Positions 1 to 7,732 of a DNA stretch of 64,000 nt are shown in pieces. The notes below the pieces were generated by a model. The model saw only the letters and a program-made list of their open reading frames with translations. It did not search any database and was not told where the DNA came from. The first letter of the stretch is position 1. The number at the start of each line of letters is the position of its first letter. The stretch is from an uncultured Parabacteroides sp. Lineage in GTDB: Bacteria; Bacteroidota; Bacteroidia; Bacteroidales; Tannerellaceae. The stretch is from positions 18,082 to 82,081 of the forward strand of contig CAKUZF010000007.1 in the NCBI GenBank assembly GCA_934718155.1, read 5' to 3'. A program made the position numbers and the translations under genes.

Positions 1-1201
1 CCTCTCCAACAGTCGTATATACCTTTCCCTGCAACCCATGCTCCGCCGCCTTCGCAGCGAACACGTCACACTGCATTGCCCGGCTCACAGAAGCCTGCGT
101 AAAGTAGTAGGTCGCCTCCTTCGGCATCAAGGCCAACACGCTGTCGATGTCTTTATCAGCCACCATGCCAATCACCATCCGCCATGTGCCCTCTTTCGGC
201 CATTCTAAGCGCAACTGCCGTGCTATATCCTCCCAACCGCCTACGTTGTGACCCGTGTCACACACCGTCGGGCAAGGATTGTTCGCAAGGCGTTGCCAGC
301 GCCCCATCAGCCCCGTCAGCTCCACCACTTGAGCAAATCCTTCGACAACAGCCTGCGGTTCAATGCGCAACGCCGTCTGTTCACGCAACAGATGCAAAGC
401 CGAGAACACAGTGCGCGCATTCTTCGGTTGAGCTTCGCCCATTAGCTCATCCTCCACGACACCATACTCCGCCGAAAGAAGACGCAACCGATCCTCACTG
501 CGCTCCTCTTCCTTCAACATCCCCATTTCGGGAGCGAAATAGAAAGGTGCGCCCATGGCTTCAGTATGCTTGCGAATTGTGTCGTAGATTGAGATATCGG
601 CACTCTCACCCAGCAGCAAAGGAACACCAGCCTTAGCGATGCCTGCTTTCTCGAAAGCGATCTGCGCCAAGGTGTCACCAAGAAATTGCGTATGATCCTT
701 GCTGATGTTGGTGATGATGCTAAGTAAAGGGGTAATGATATTGGTGCAGTCAATGCGCCCACCCAGACCAACCTCGACCACAGCCACATCCACCTGCTGC
801 TCTTTGAAGTACTCAAAGGCCATCGCCGTGGTCAACTCGAAAAACGAAGGATGCAATGGCTCGAAAAAATAGCGATGACGCTCTACAAAGTCCACGACAA
901 AAGCCTCAGAAGCCTTCCGTCCGTTCACCTTGATCCGCTCTCGGAAATCGAGAAGGTGGGGCGAAGTATAAAGTCCCACCTTGTAGCCCGAAAGTTGCAG
1001 GATGGCCGCCAGCAGATGACTTGTCGAACCTTTGCCGTTTGTACCAGCCACGTGAATGGATTGAAAAGCTTTATGAGGATGGCCAAAATGCTCATCCAGT
1101 GCGATCGTCGTGTCAAGTCCCGGCTTGTAAGCGGAAAGCCCAGTCTGCTGAAACATAGGGACACGAGTATATAAATAGTGAAGCGTTTCTGGATACGTCA
1201 T
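1..1201 (-). CDS. folC: Folylpolyglutamate synthase / dihydrofolate synthase, 3'-truncated by window edge
   Basis: Cytosolic ATP-dependent ligase that adds glutamate to dihydropteroate or folate. Reading the minus strand from the ATG at 1199-1201 gives about 400 open codons running off the left edge. The N-terminus starts MTYPETLHYLYTRVPMFQ, followed by the Mur-ligase P-loop GTNGKGST at residues 53-60 and, near the edge, CDTGHN, the equivalent of the family DGAHN motif. The family is usually 420-430 residues, so only the last few tens are outside the window. A TATTTTTG -7 box lies 24 bases upstream of the start. The promoter is back to back with that of the TSCPD gene. folK lies in this window too, but 12 kb away and not in the same operon. 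Confidence 0.93.
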   Translation of the reverse strand, partial: MTYPETLHYLYTRVPMFQQTGLSAYKPGLDTTIALDEHFGHPHKAFQSIHVAGTNGKGSTSHLLAAILQLSGYKVGLYTSPHLLDFRERIKVNGRKASEAFVVDFVERHRYFFEPLHPSFFELTTAMAFEYFKEQQVDVAVVEVGLGGRIDCTNIITPLLSIITNISKDHTQFLGDTLAQIAFEKAGIAKAGVPLLLGESADISIYDTIRKHTEAMGAPFYFAPEMGMLKEEERSEDRLRLLSAEYGVVEDELMGEAQPKNARTVFSALHLLREQTALRIEPQAVVEGFAQVVELTGLMGRWQRLANNPCPTVCDTGHNVGGWEDIARQLRLEWPKEGTWRMVIGMVADKDIDSVLALMPKEATYYFTQASVSRAMQCDVFAAKAAEHGLQGKVYTTVGE

Positions 1202-1224
1202 AATCTCTTTTGTTAAACAGGTCA

Positions 1225-1232
1225 CAAAAATA
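1225..1232 (-). promoter_or_regulatory. -7 box of folC promoter
   Basis: On the minus strand this reads TATTTTTG, matching the Bacteroidetes TANNTTTG -7 consensus, 24 bases before the folC ATG. No clear -33 TTTG is seen. It sits 13 bases from the divergent -7 box of the TSCPD gene, so the two promoters share one short control region. Confidence 0.5.
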
Positions 1233-1245
1233 ACGAAATTAATCA

Positions 1246-1253
1246 TATCTTTG
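1246..1253 (+). promoter_or_regulatory. -7 box of TSCPD gene promoter
   Basis: TATCTTTG, a full match to TANNTTTG, 33 bases before the ATG of the TSCPD gene. A purine-rich ribosome-binding site (AAGGAGACTGAAGAAG) lies between it and the start. Confidence 0.55.
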
Positions 1254-1286
1254 CGCTTCGTAAACTAAAAAAGGAGACTGAAGAAG

Positions 1287-1541
1287 ATGGAAACACAACG
1301 TATCACATATACACCACAGGGTGGCGTGTGCTCAAAACTGATGGTAGTGGATGTCAACAACGGCGTAATCGAGGCTGTCCAAATCGTGGGTGGATGCCAC
1401 GGCAACGGCCAGGGAATGTGCTCTTTGCTGAAGGGAATGCGTGTTGACGATGCGATTCGTCGCCTCGAAGGCATCGACTGCCATGGCCGCGGCACATCCT
1501 GTCCCGACCAAATGGCACAAGCCTTGAAACAAGCGAAATAA
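1287..1541 (+). CDS. TSCPD domain protein (TIGR03905 type)
   Basis: Small 84-residue protein that is essentially one TSCPD domain, named for its C-terminal signature, seen here at residues 70-74. Five cysteines (15, 37, 45, 65, 72) include the GGCHGNGQGMC stretch, which suggests metal or nucleotide binding. TSCPD domains also occur at the C-terminus of some ribonucleotide reductases. The function of the free-standing form is not known to me. The start is supported by an AAGGAG-type ribosome-binding site and a -7 box. It is a single-gene unit, divergent from folC, ending at a hairpin shared with the convergent lipoprotein gene. Confidence 0.88.
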   Translation: METQRITYTPQGGVCSKLMVVDVNNGVIEAVQIVGGCHGNGQGMCSLLKGMRVDDAIRRLEGIDCHGRGTSCPDQMAQALKQAK

Positions 1542-1644
1542 CAAGTCTTTTAGGAACAATAACAACCGTAAGGAGTGCCCTCCAGACGTAAGTATACACC
1601 ATTCCGACGTCAATGCCTCTGGAAGACACCACAGCAAAGCAGTT

Positions 1645-1680
1645 AAAAACCGGGCGCATGGCTATATGTGCCCGGTTTTA
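1645..1680. terminator. Bidirectional hairpin terminator
   Basis: Inverted repeat AAAACCGGGC (1646-1655) / GCCCGGTTTT (1670-1679), flanked by A-run and T-run. It lies between the convergent TSCPD gene (+) and the ABM lipoprotein gene (-), so it can serve both. Confidence 0.8.
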
Positions 1681-1708
1681 TAGCTTTCAGCTCACAAGAC
1701 GCATTTTC

Positions 1709-2176
1709 TTACTTATTTACCATTGGGCAAATGTAGATTCGCTTCGAGTTGCCTTTTGCATTCGGATCGCCCATATCCTTCACCTCTTCCAGGTGAGTCT
1801 TCAAGTGCGCTGTTTCGCCATGTTTGGCCAACTCGCCCTCGTTTGCCCAAGTCTCGGCGATAAAAAGCACCGTACTGTCCTCCACCGATTGGTAGATGGC
1901 ATAGTCGATGCAACCCGGTTCCTTCACAGTGCTCTCCTTACACTTCTGGAATGAAGCGATAAAGGCCGACACACACTCCGGTTTCACCTTGCGCACGAGA
2001 TTCAACTGCAACCGCATCGAAGCCTTGCTCGACTCACAACCCTCATTTTGGCAAGCCTGCTCTTTGCAAGAACCATCGCAAGCTCCTGCAGCCTTGCTTG
2101 AATCGTTCGCTCTTCCTCCCGTACAACCGGCCAGCAGCATCAAGCCGCAAGCCATAGCTAAAGCCATTCTTTTCAT
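1709..2176 (-). CDS. Lipoprotein with antibiotic-biosynthesis-monooxygenase (ABM) domain
   Basis: 155-residue protein with a lipoprotein signal peptide (MKRMALAMACGLMLLAGC; lipidated Cys at 18). A Cys-rich linker follows, with cysteines at 33, 37, 42 and 47, and then a ferredoxin-like ABM domain from about residue 54. The ABM core (LNLVRKVKPECVSAFIASF, then EPGCIDYAIYQS and LFIAETWANEGEL) matches YgiN-type putative quinol monooxygenases. Those are normally cytosolic and about 100 residues, so the exported, lipid-anchored form with a CxxxCx4Cx4C segment is unusual. A cytosolic ABM protein lies at 11747. Enzyme activity is an inference from fold only; a stress or metal-related periplasmic role is equally possible. 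Confidence 0.8.
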   Translation of the reverse strand: MKRMALAMACGLMLLAGCTGGRANDSSKAAGACDGSCKEQACQNEGCESSKASMRLQLNLVRKVKPECVSAFIASFQKCKESTVKEPGCIDYAIYQSVEDSTVLFIAETWANEGELAKHGETAHLKTHLEEVKDMGDPNAKGNSKRIYICPMVNK

Positions 2177-2215
2177 TTTTACTTATCCTCCAGTTAATTG
2201 GTTTGTTTCGCCCGC

Positions 2216-2242
2216 AAAATTACACTTTCTCGGCGAAAGTGT
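2216..2242 (-). promoter_or_regulatory. -7 box and adjacent hairpin upstream of ABM lipoprotein
   Basis: Minus-strand TAATTTTG (2216-2223) is a -7 box. Just upstream, overlapping its last bases, is an 8-bp perfect inverted repeat ACACTTTC-TCGGC-GAAAGTGT (2222-2242). It sits between the -7 and -33 positions, where a regulator could bind; that role is inferred. Confidence 0.45.
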
Positions 2243-2380
2243 CGCCATGTAGGCTTACGATATGCAACAAACAGATGAAGCTGCACGAAAAATTCTTATT
2301 TTTAAGCCCAAAAACAGAAGCAAAAAACAAAATTCCGCACATTTAATCAAAAAGTGTGCAATCTTCCACGGAAAAGATTA

Positions 2381-2388
2381 TATATTTG
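2381..2388 (+). promoter_or_regulatory. -7 box of FabK-like gene promoter
   Basis: TATATTTG, a full TANNTTTG match, 37 bases before the ATG at 2426. No -33 TTTG at the expected spacing. Confidence 0.55.
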
Positions 2389-2425
2389 CGCCGTTTTTTA
2401 GTCAAACGAATAGAAAAAAGAGTTT

Positions 2426-3511
2426 ATGAAAACATTAAGTATTGGCGATTTAAAGGCACGCATCCCCATCATTCAGGGCGGCATGGGTGTCGGCATCTCG
2501 CTCTCAGGCTTGGCCTCAGCCGTAGCAAAAGAAGGAGGTATCGGCGTGATTTCAGCTGCTGGCCTCGGATTGTTGCATCGCAAGTTAGACCCCACCAATT
2601 ATACCCACGCAGGCAACCTTGGCCTGATCGAAGAGATCCGCAAGGCCCGCGAGAAGGCGAAGGGTATCATTGGTGTCAATATCATGGTGGCCCTTTCTGA
2701 CTTCGCAGAATTGGTGAAAACCAGCATCGCAGAGAAAGTGGATGTGATCTTCAGTGGAGCGGGCCTACCGCTCGACCTTCCCAGTTTCCTCACCAAGGAT
2801 AGCGTAACGAAGCTCGTACCCATCGTATCAAGCGCACGTGCGTTGCGCCTGATCGCCGAGAAGTGGAAGGCCCACTACGACTACCTGCCCGATGCCGTCG
2901 TGTTAGAGGGGCCAAAAGCGGGCGGTCACCTCGGCTACAAGCCCACCCAACTGAACGATCCCCGCTTCTCACTCGAAGCACTGCTGCCGCAGGTGGTGGC
3001 CGAAGCGAAGAGTCTGGAGGAACGTTTCAACAAACCCATCCCTGTGATTGCGGCGGGAGGTATCTACACAGGCGAAGACATCCAACGCATGATGGATCTC
3101 GGAGCCTCAGGCGTACAACTAGGCACCCGTTTCGTAACAACCGAAGAATGCGATGCCTCAGAAGCCTTCAAGCAGCAGTACATCAATGCAAATAAGGAGG
3201 ATATAGAGATCATCCAAAGCCCAGTAGGCATGCCCGGCCGTGCGCTTCACTGCCACTTCCTAGAAAAAGTGAAAGCTGGAGAGAAGCAGCCCAAGGCCTG
3301 CCCCTTTAACTGCATCAAGACCTGCGACATGATTCATAGCCCCTATTGTATCGTTTCGGCGCTCTACCAAGCTTTCAAGGGGAACTTCGAGCAAGGTTAC
3401 GCCTTTTGTGGCAGCAACGCTTGGCGAGCGAAGCGCATCATGAGCGTACACGACACGATCGCCGAGCTATTAGAGGGCTGGAAGCGCTCCGCCCAACTTG
3501 CGATGGGATAA
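2426..3511 (+). CDS. FMN-dependent NAD(P)H oxidoreductase, FabK / nitronate monooxygenase family
   Basis: 361-residue TIM-barrel flavoprotein of the 2-nitropropane-dioxygenase/FabK superfamily. The N-terminal PIIQGGMGVGIS segment (residues 14-25) lines the FMN site. AGGHLG (165-170) carries the conserved His of FabK and nitronate monooxygenases. GGIYTGEDIQRMMDLGASGVQLGTRF (split here as GGIYTGEDIQ and GASGVQLGTRF, about 211-240) is the FMN-phosphate region. The C-terminus has several Cys residues (PKACPFNCIKTCDM), not typical of FabK. The gene stands alone with its own -7 box and terminator. It could act as an enoyl-ACP reductase or as a nitronate/quinone oxidoreductase; the sequence does not decide between them. 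Confidence 0.85.
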   Translation: MKTLSIGDLKARIPIIQGGMGVGISLSGLASAVAKEGGIGVISAAGLGLLHRKLDPTNYTHAGNLGLIEEIRKAREKAKGIIGVNIMVALSDFAELVKTSIAEKVDVIFSGAGLPLDLPSFLTKDSVTKLVPIVSSARALRLIAEKWKAHYDYLPDAVVLEGPKAGGHLGYKPTQLNDPRFSLEALLPQVVAEAKSLEERFNKPIPVIAAGGIYTGEDIQRMMDLGASGVQLGTRFVTTEECDASEAFKQQYINANKEDIEIIQSPVGMPGRALHCHFLEKVKAGEKQPKACPFNCIKTCDMIHSPYCIVSALYQAFKGNFEQGYAFCGSNAWRAKRIMSVHDTIAELLEGWKRSAQLAMG

Positions 3512-3553
3512 GGAATAAGCACCAAGAGAGGACACTCTCGCTATAAAACAGAC

Positions 3554-3591
3554 GAGCCCAGACTGACTCACGTCACCCTGGGCTCTTTTTA
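3554..3591 (+). terminator. Rho-independent terminator of FabK-like gene
   Basis: GAGCCCA (3554-3560) pairs with TGGGCTC (3579-3585), followed by TTTTT, about 40 bases after the stop codon. Confidence 0.8.
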
Positions 3592-3610
3592 TAACAATAT
3601 GTGCAATTTG

Positions 3611-3638
3611 AAAAAATGTAATATGTAGTTTATTACAT
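3611..3638 (-). terminator. Terminator of the murA-dxr-rseP operon
   Basis: On the minus strand ATGTAATA (from 3638-3631) pairs with TATTACAT (3623-3616) and is followed by a run of T (plus-strand A at 3611-3616). It lies 12 bases after the rseP stop. The stem is AT-rich and so weak. Confidence 0.55.
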
Positions 3639-3649
3639 ATATCGTTTTC

Positions 3650-4978
3650 TTACTTAAAGAATGCTCGGATTACGTCGTTGCCATTGGCGTAAAGCAGCAG
3701 CAACAATAGCAATCCCATGCCCGCCATTTGGGCATATTCCAAGAACTTGTCACTCGGCTTCCGACGGGCAATCACCTCGTAGAGCAGGAACATCACGTGA
3801 CCTCCATCAAGCGCTGGAATCGGGATAATGTTCATGAAAGCCAAGATAATCGACAGAAATGCCGTGCGCTCCCAGAAGCTCTGCCAGTCCCACTCGGCAG
3901 GAAACAGGTTGGCAATCGTGCCAAAGCCGCCCAGGCTGGAGGCCCCTTCCTTAGTAAAGACATACTTCATATCGCCCACGTAACCACGCAGCGTGTTCAC
4001 CCCCTTGCTGATACCCGCAGGCACAGCCGTTAGCAGGTTGTAGGTACGGGTCTCAAGCGGATAGATCTCAGTAGGGAACTTCACCATCACACCCATCTTG
4101 CCCGCAGTGTCAGGACGCAGTGTCAGGCTCTGCAAGCTTTCTCCACGATAGAAATCCACCGCCACCGGCTCATCTTTGTGGGCCATTAGGGCATCGCTCG
4201 CCTCGTAGAAGGTAGGCGTAGCTACACCGCCAATCGCCACGATGCTATCACCTGGCTGCAAACCTGCGATCGCTGCGGGTGAGTCAGCCGATGCCAAACC
4301 TTTCACCACCATCGGGAATCGGTTGGGATCAGCAAATCCCCTGCCCTCGCGCATACAACGCTGCATCAGATCGTCTGGGATGGCGATTTGATGTTCCTTG
4401 CCATTGCGCAACACCGTCACCGTTTGGGCACCTACCACCTTGCGGAAGCAGTCACTGTCGAAGCGCTCCAGCTCCTCACTATCGGCACGCAGTAAGATAT
4501 CGCCATCCACGAATCCTATCTCATGAAACGTCTCACTGTAGTTCATTCCCATCTTCATGTTCTTTAGCGGCATGTAGGTGTCGCCCCAAGTGAAGAGCAC
4601 CATCGAATAGATAAACAACGCCAGCAAGAAATTGAACAACACACCGCCCAACATGATCAGCAATCGCTGTCCAGCAGGCTTCGAGCGGAACTCGTAGGAT
4701 TGTGCGGGCTGCGCCATCGCCTCCTTGTCCATGCTCTCGTCGATCATGCCTGAGATCTTGCAGTAGCCTCCCAGTGGCAGCCAACCAACACCATACTCCG
4801 TGTCGCTATTCTTCGGCTTAAACTTGAAGAGCGAAAACCAAGGGTCGAAGAAAAGGTAAAACTTCTCTACCCTCACCTTAAAGATACGCGCAAAAATAAA
4901 ATGTCCGAACTCGTGGACAATCACCAATATAGATAAGCTCAATATGAGCTGTAATGCCTTAATCAAAACTGTTTCCAT
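3650..4978 (-). CDS. rseP: RIP metalloprotease RseP (site-2 protease)
   Basis: Zinc intramembrane protease of the inner membrane that cleaves transmembrane segments, typically of anti-sigma factors and signal-peptide remnants. 442 residues. The zinc-binding HEFGH is at residues 22-26 in the first membrane helix. One or two PDZ modules fill the middle (for example VVKGLASADSPAAIAGLQPGDS). The third zinc ligand motif NIIPIPALDGGH is near the C-terminus. It is the last gene of the minus-strand operon from DUF4290, 56 bases after dxr. The dxr-rseP pairing is common in bacteria. No anti-sigma factor is seen nearby, so the substrate is unknown. Confidence 0.95.
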   Translation of the reverse strand: METVLIKALQLILSLSILVIVHEFGHFIFARIFKVRVEKFYLFFDPWFSLFKFKPKNSDTEYGVGWLPLGGYCKISGMIDESMDKEAMAQPAQSYEFRSKPAGQRLLIMLGGVLFNFLLALFIYSMVLFTWGDTYMPLKNMKMGMNYSETFHEIGFVDGDILLRADSEELERFDSDCFRKVVGAQTVTVLRNGKEHQIAIPDDLMQRCMREGRGFADPNRFPMVVKGLASADSPAAIAGLQPGDSIVAIGGVATPTFYEASDALMAHKDEPVAVDFYRGESLQSLTLRPDTAGKMGVMVKFPTEIYPLETRTYNLLTAVPAGISKGVNTLRGYVGDMKYVFTKEGASSLGGFGTIANLFPAEWDWQSFWERTAFLSIILAFMNIIPIPALDGGHVMFLLYEVIARRKPSDKFLEYAQMAGMGLLLLLLLYANGNDVIRAFFK

Positions 4979-5034
4979 CTATTCTAAATTATACGATTTT
5001 CTGTTTATGTGTGCTATCCCTTCTGACCTATCGC

Positions 5035-6183
5035 TCAGAGCAACTCTGCCGCAATGGATCTTGCCTCAGAATCGGTCGCTACGTAGTCGTCGTAGGTGGG
5101 CTTCGAAAGGAAAGAGGCCCTCGCCATCACTCGCTCTATTACCTCGCTCATCCTTAAAAAGCCAATCTCGTCACGCAAGAAGGCCGCCACCACCACCTCG
5201 TTGGCGGCGTTGAGAATGCAAGGCATGTTGCCCCCCTGACGAGCCGCCTCGAAGGCGAACGCCAAGTTGCGGAAACGCTCCATGTCGGGCTCTTCGAACG
5301 TCAGCGTAGCGTATTGGTTAAAATCCAGCCTCGGAGCCTGGCTCTTTAAACGTTGCGGATAGGAGAAGGCATAAGCGATCGGCAACTTCATGTCGGGGAT
5401 GCCCAGTTGGGCAATCACCGCCCCATCCTCGAACTGCACCGCCGAATGGATCACCGATTGCGGATGAACGAGCACTTGCACCTGAGAGGGTGTAACATCG
5501 AACAACCACTTCGCCTCGATCATCTCGAAGCCCTTGTTCATCATCGAGGCCGAGTCGATCGTAATCTTCGCACCCATCTTCCAGTTGGGATGCTTTAGAG
5601 CCTGAGCTTTCGTCACCGTGGCCAGTTCCTCCATCGTCTTAGTGCGGAACGGACCGCCCGACGCCGTCAGCAGGATCTTCTCGATCGGGTTGACAGCCCC
5701 TTGCAAGCACTGGAAGATAGCCGAATGCTCCGAATCGACCGGCAGGATAGGCACCTTATGCCGCTCCGCCAACCCCATAATCAGCTCGCCGGCCACCACG
5801 AGAGTCTCCTTGTTGGCCAAAGCGATCGCCTTACCCGCCTCGATGGCAGCTATGGTCGGTCGCAATCCCGCATAGCCCACCATGGCCGTCAGCACCATGT
5901 CGATCGGCTCCATCCGCACCATCTGGACAATGGCCTCCGAGCCCGCCCAAACCTTGATGGGTAGGTCTTCAAGTGCCTCTTTCAGTTCGGGATATTTCCG
6001 TTCGTTGGCGATCACTACCACTTCGGGCATGAAGCGGCGGGCCTGCTCAATCAGCAAGTCCACCTGATTGTTGCACGTCAACGCATACACCTCAAACTGG
6101 TCGCTGTGTTCGCTGATCACCTCCAGGGCCTGCGTACCGATCGAGCCGGTCGAGCCCAATATCGCTATCTGTCTTTTCCTCAT
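5035..6183 (-). CDS. dxr: 1-deoxy-D-xylulose 5-phosphate reductoisomerase
   Basis: Second enzyme of the MEP isoprenoid pathway, making 2-C-methyl-D-erythritol 4-phosphate with NADPH and a divalent metal. The 382 residues fit the family. The N-terminal NADPH-binding GSTGSIGTQ is at 10-18. Further markers are ANKETLVVAG, the metal-site stretch PVDSEHSAIFQCLQG, LTASGGPFRT and NSASMMNKG-like IDSASMMNKGFEMIEA. The gene follows the M23 peptidase by 9 bases. Its product supplies isoprenoid precursors, including undecaprenyl carrier lipid, consistent with murA in the same operon. Confidence 0.96.
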   Translation of the reverse strand: MRKRQIAILGSTGSIGTQALEVISEHSDQFEVYALTCNNQVDLLIEQARRFMPEVVVIANERKYPELKEALEDLPIKVWAGSEAIVQMVRMEPIDMVLTAMVGYAGLRPTIAAIEAGKAIALANKETLVVAGELIMGLAERHKVPILPVDSEHSAIFQCLQGAVNPIEKILLTASGGPFRTKTMEELATVTKAQALKHPNWKMGAKITIDSASMMNKGFEMIEAKWLFDVTPSQVQVLVHPQSVIHSAVQFEDGAVIAQLGIPDMKLPIAYAFSYPQRLKSQAPRLDFNQYATLTFEEPDMERFRNLAFAFEAARQGGNMPCILNAANEVVVAAFLRDEIGFLRMSEVIERVMARASFLSKPTYDDYVATDSEARSIAAELL

Positions 6184-6192
6184 TGTCTTCTT

Positions 6193-7056
6193 TTAGAACG
6201 CTATATATTCCTCCGGATTCACCGGAGCTCCTTTATACCATAACTCAAAATGCAAATGCGGACCCGTCGATAACTTACCCGTGTTACCCACTAAGGCTAC
6301 CGCCTCGCCCGCTCTAACCACATCTCCTACTTCCTTTAGCAACAAGGCGTTATGCTTATACACCGAAAGGAAACCATTTTTATGTTGCAGCTGGATCACG
6401 TTGCCCTGATTGGCATCAAATCCCGCATAGACCACCGTTCCGTCGAGCGTGGCCAGCACACTGGCTCGCTCCTGGGCAACCAGGTCCACGCCGTAGTGGC
6501 GCACGGCCGACTCATAATGAGCTGACACCGTTCCTTCCACAGGCTTATAGAAGAAGATGCCATCAGTAGGCACCTTGCCGGGCGCCTCAAGCACCGTTAG
6601 GTTATACTTCTCCTCCTCAGCGAATTCGCGCACGAAGTCGCTGTCTCGCTGGCTACGGGGAATGTCGAAGTTGGCATCGTTCATGGCCAGCGAGTCGATC
6701 GTGCGAATCGAGTCGATCGGGAGCGTGCCAGAAAGGATACCTGCCACGTTGTCGAGATACAGTTGGTGCACGGCAATCATACGTTCGAGCGAGTCAGCCC
6801 GCAAGGCGTTATCAACGATCTCACGGCGCACCTCAACGTCGAGGTAGCCAGGCAAGTAGTTGCGTATCGGGGTCTTGATGATGATCAGCGCAGTGACCGC
6901 CACCAGAAAAAATGCGAAGAGTGCCAGCGATACAAACGCCGACAGCTTGCTCAGCCTAAACGACCACACTTCCTCAAGCGTGCCCTCGTTGATGAACGAC
7001 AGCTTATACTTGAAGCGGATGCTATTCCAAAACGATTTTGTATGCCTCTGTCTCAT
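6193..7056 (-). CDS. M23 family (LytM-type) metallopeptidase, membrane-anchored
   Basis: 287 residues with a short cytoplasmic N-terminus, one transmembrane helix at about 41-61, a predicted helical stalk and a C-terminal LytM domain from about 165. The zinc motifs are intact: HxxxD at 187-191 (HYGVD) and HxH at 267-269 (GPHLHFELW). It is therefore likely an active peptidoglycan endopeptidase facing the periplasm, possibly a cell-division or elongation factor. It lies between rimM and dxr in a cell-wall operon. The exact cross-link cleaved cannot be read from the sequence. Confidence 0.92.
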   Translation of the reverse strand: MRQRHTKSFWNSIRFKYKLSFINEGTLEEVWSFRLSKLSAFVSLALFAFFLVAVTALIIIKTPIRNYLPGYLDVEVRREIVDNALRADSLERMIAVHQLYLDNVAGILSGTLPIDSIRTIDSLAMNDANFDIPRSQRDSDFVREFAEEEKYNLTVLEAPGKVPTDGIFFYKPVEGTVSAHYESAVRHYGVDLVAQERASVLATLDGTVVYAGFDANQGNVIQLQHKNGFLSVYKHNALLLKEVGDVVRAGEAVALVGNTGKLSTGPHLHFELWYKGAPVNPEEYIAF

Positions 7057-7101
7057 CCCTATTCTGTGTTGTTTCTCTTTTTATTATCTTATCTAAAAAA
7101 C

Positions 7102-7626
7102 TCACAATTCGAGCAAGCCCTCGGGCAGCGACACCTCCAGGCGTTTCTCTGCTTGGTCGACCCACGAGATAAACTCCTCCACAGCCGGTATCAACAGCTC
7201 TGCGCCGTCGCGCTCTATGCGAAACAAGACATTGAGTGTCGATTCGTCCACCGCCTCAACCACGCCCAGGCGGCCCGCATGAGCATCCACCACCTCGTAG
7301 CCGATGAAGCTATCCCATGTCATGTCGGCCGCCAAATCCTCTGGATCGACCTCCGACAACGGATAATACACATCCTTGTTCACAAACGGGCGTGCAGCCT
7401 CGTCGGAATCAACGTCCTCCAACTTCAGCAAGACCACAGAGTCCGACTTGTAACGCTGCTCTTCCACGAAAAAGGGCACTAAGATGCCATCCATCTCGCA
7501 AATCACGTAAGGCACGTCGTCTTCGCCGTCGAACAGGTCGCTCGCCGTCTGTAGCGACAGCTCGCCCTTGATGCCATGTGGCTTGGCGAAGCGGCCCACC
7601 TTGAAAACCTCTTCCTGTTTGATCAT
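7102..7626 (-). CDS. rimM: 16S rRNA processing protein RimM
   Basis: Assembly factor for the 30S subunit head, binding ribosomal protein S19. 174 residues with an N-terminal RimM beta-barrel (FKVGRFAKPHGIKGELSL) and a C-terminal PRC-barrel (DSFIGYEVVDAHAGRLGVVE, then ELLIPAVEEFISWVD). It follows murA after 106 AT-rich bases, so it may have an internal promoter. The usual rpsP-rimM-trmD arrangement is absent, which is normal in Bacteroidetes. Confidence 0.93.
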   Translation of the reverse strand: MIKQEEVFKVGRFAKPHGIKGELSLQTASDLFDGEDDVPYVICEMDGILVPFFVEEQRYKSDSVVLLKLEDVDSDEAARPFVNKDVYYPLSEVDPEDLAADMTWDSFIGYEVVDAHAGRLGVVEAVDESTLNVLFRIERDGAELLIPAVEEFISWVDQAEKRLEVSLPEGLLEL

Positions 7627-7732
7627 ATCGCTCTGCTTTTCCTTGTTTCTTTCTTTAATCTTTTATCTCTATAATATATATATGTAGACACATGAGCCGA
7701 GATTTCCCATCACTCTTCACCACTTATGCCCG

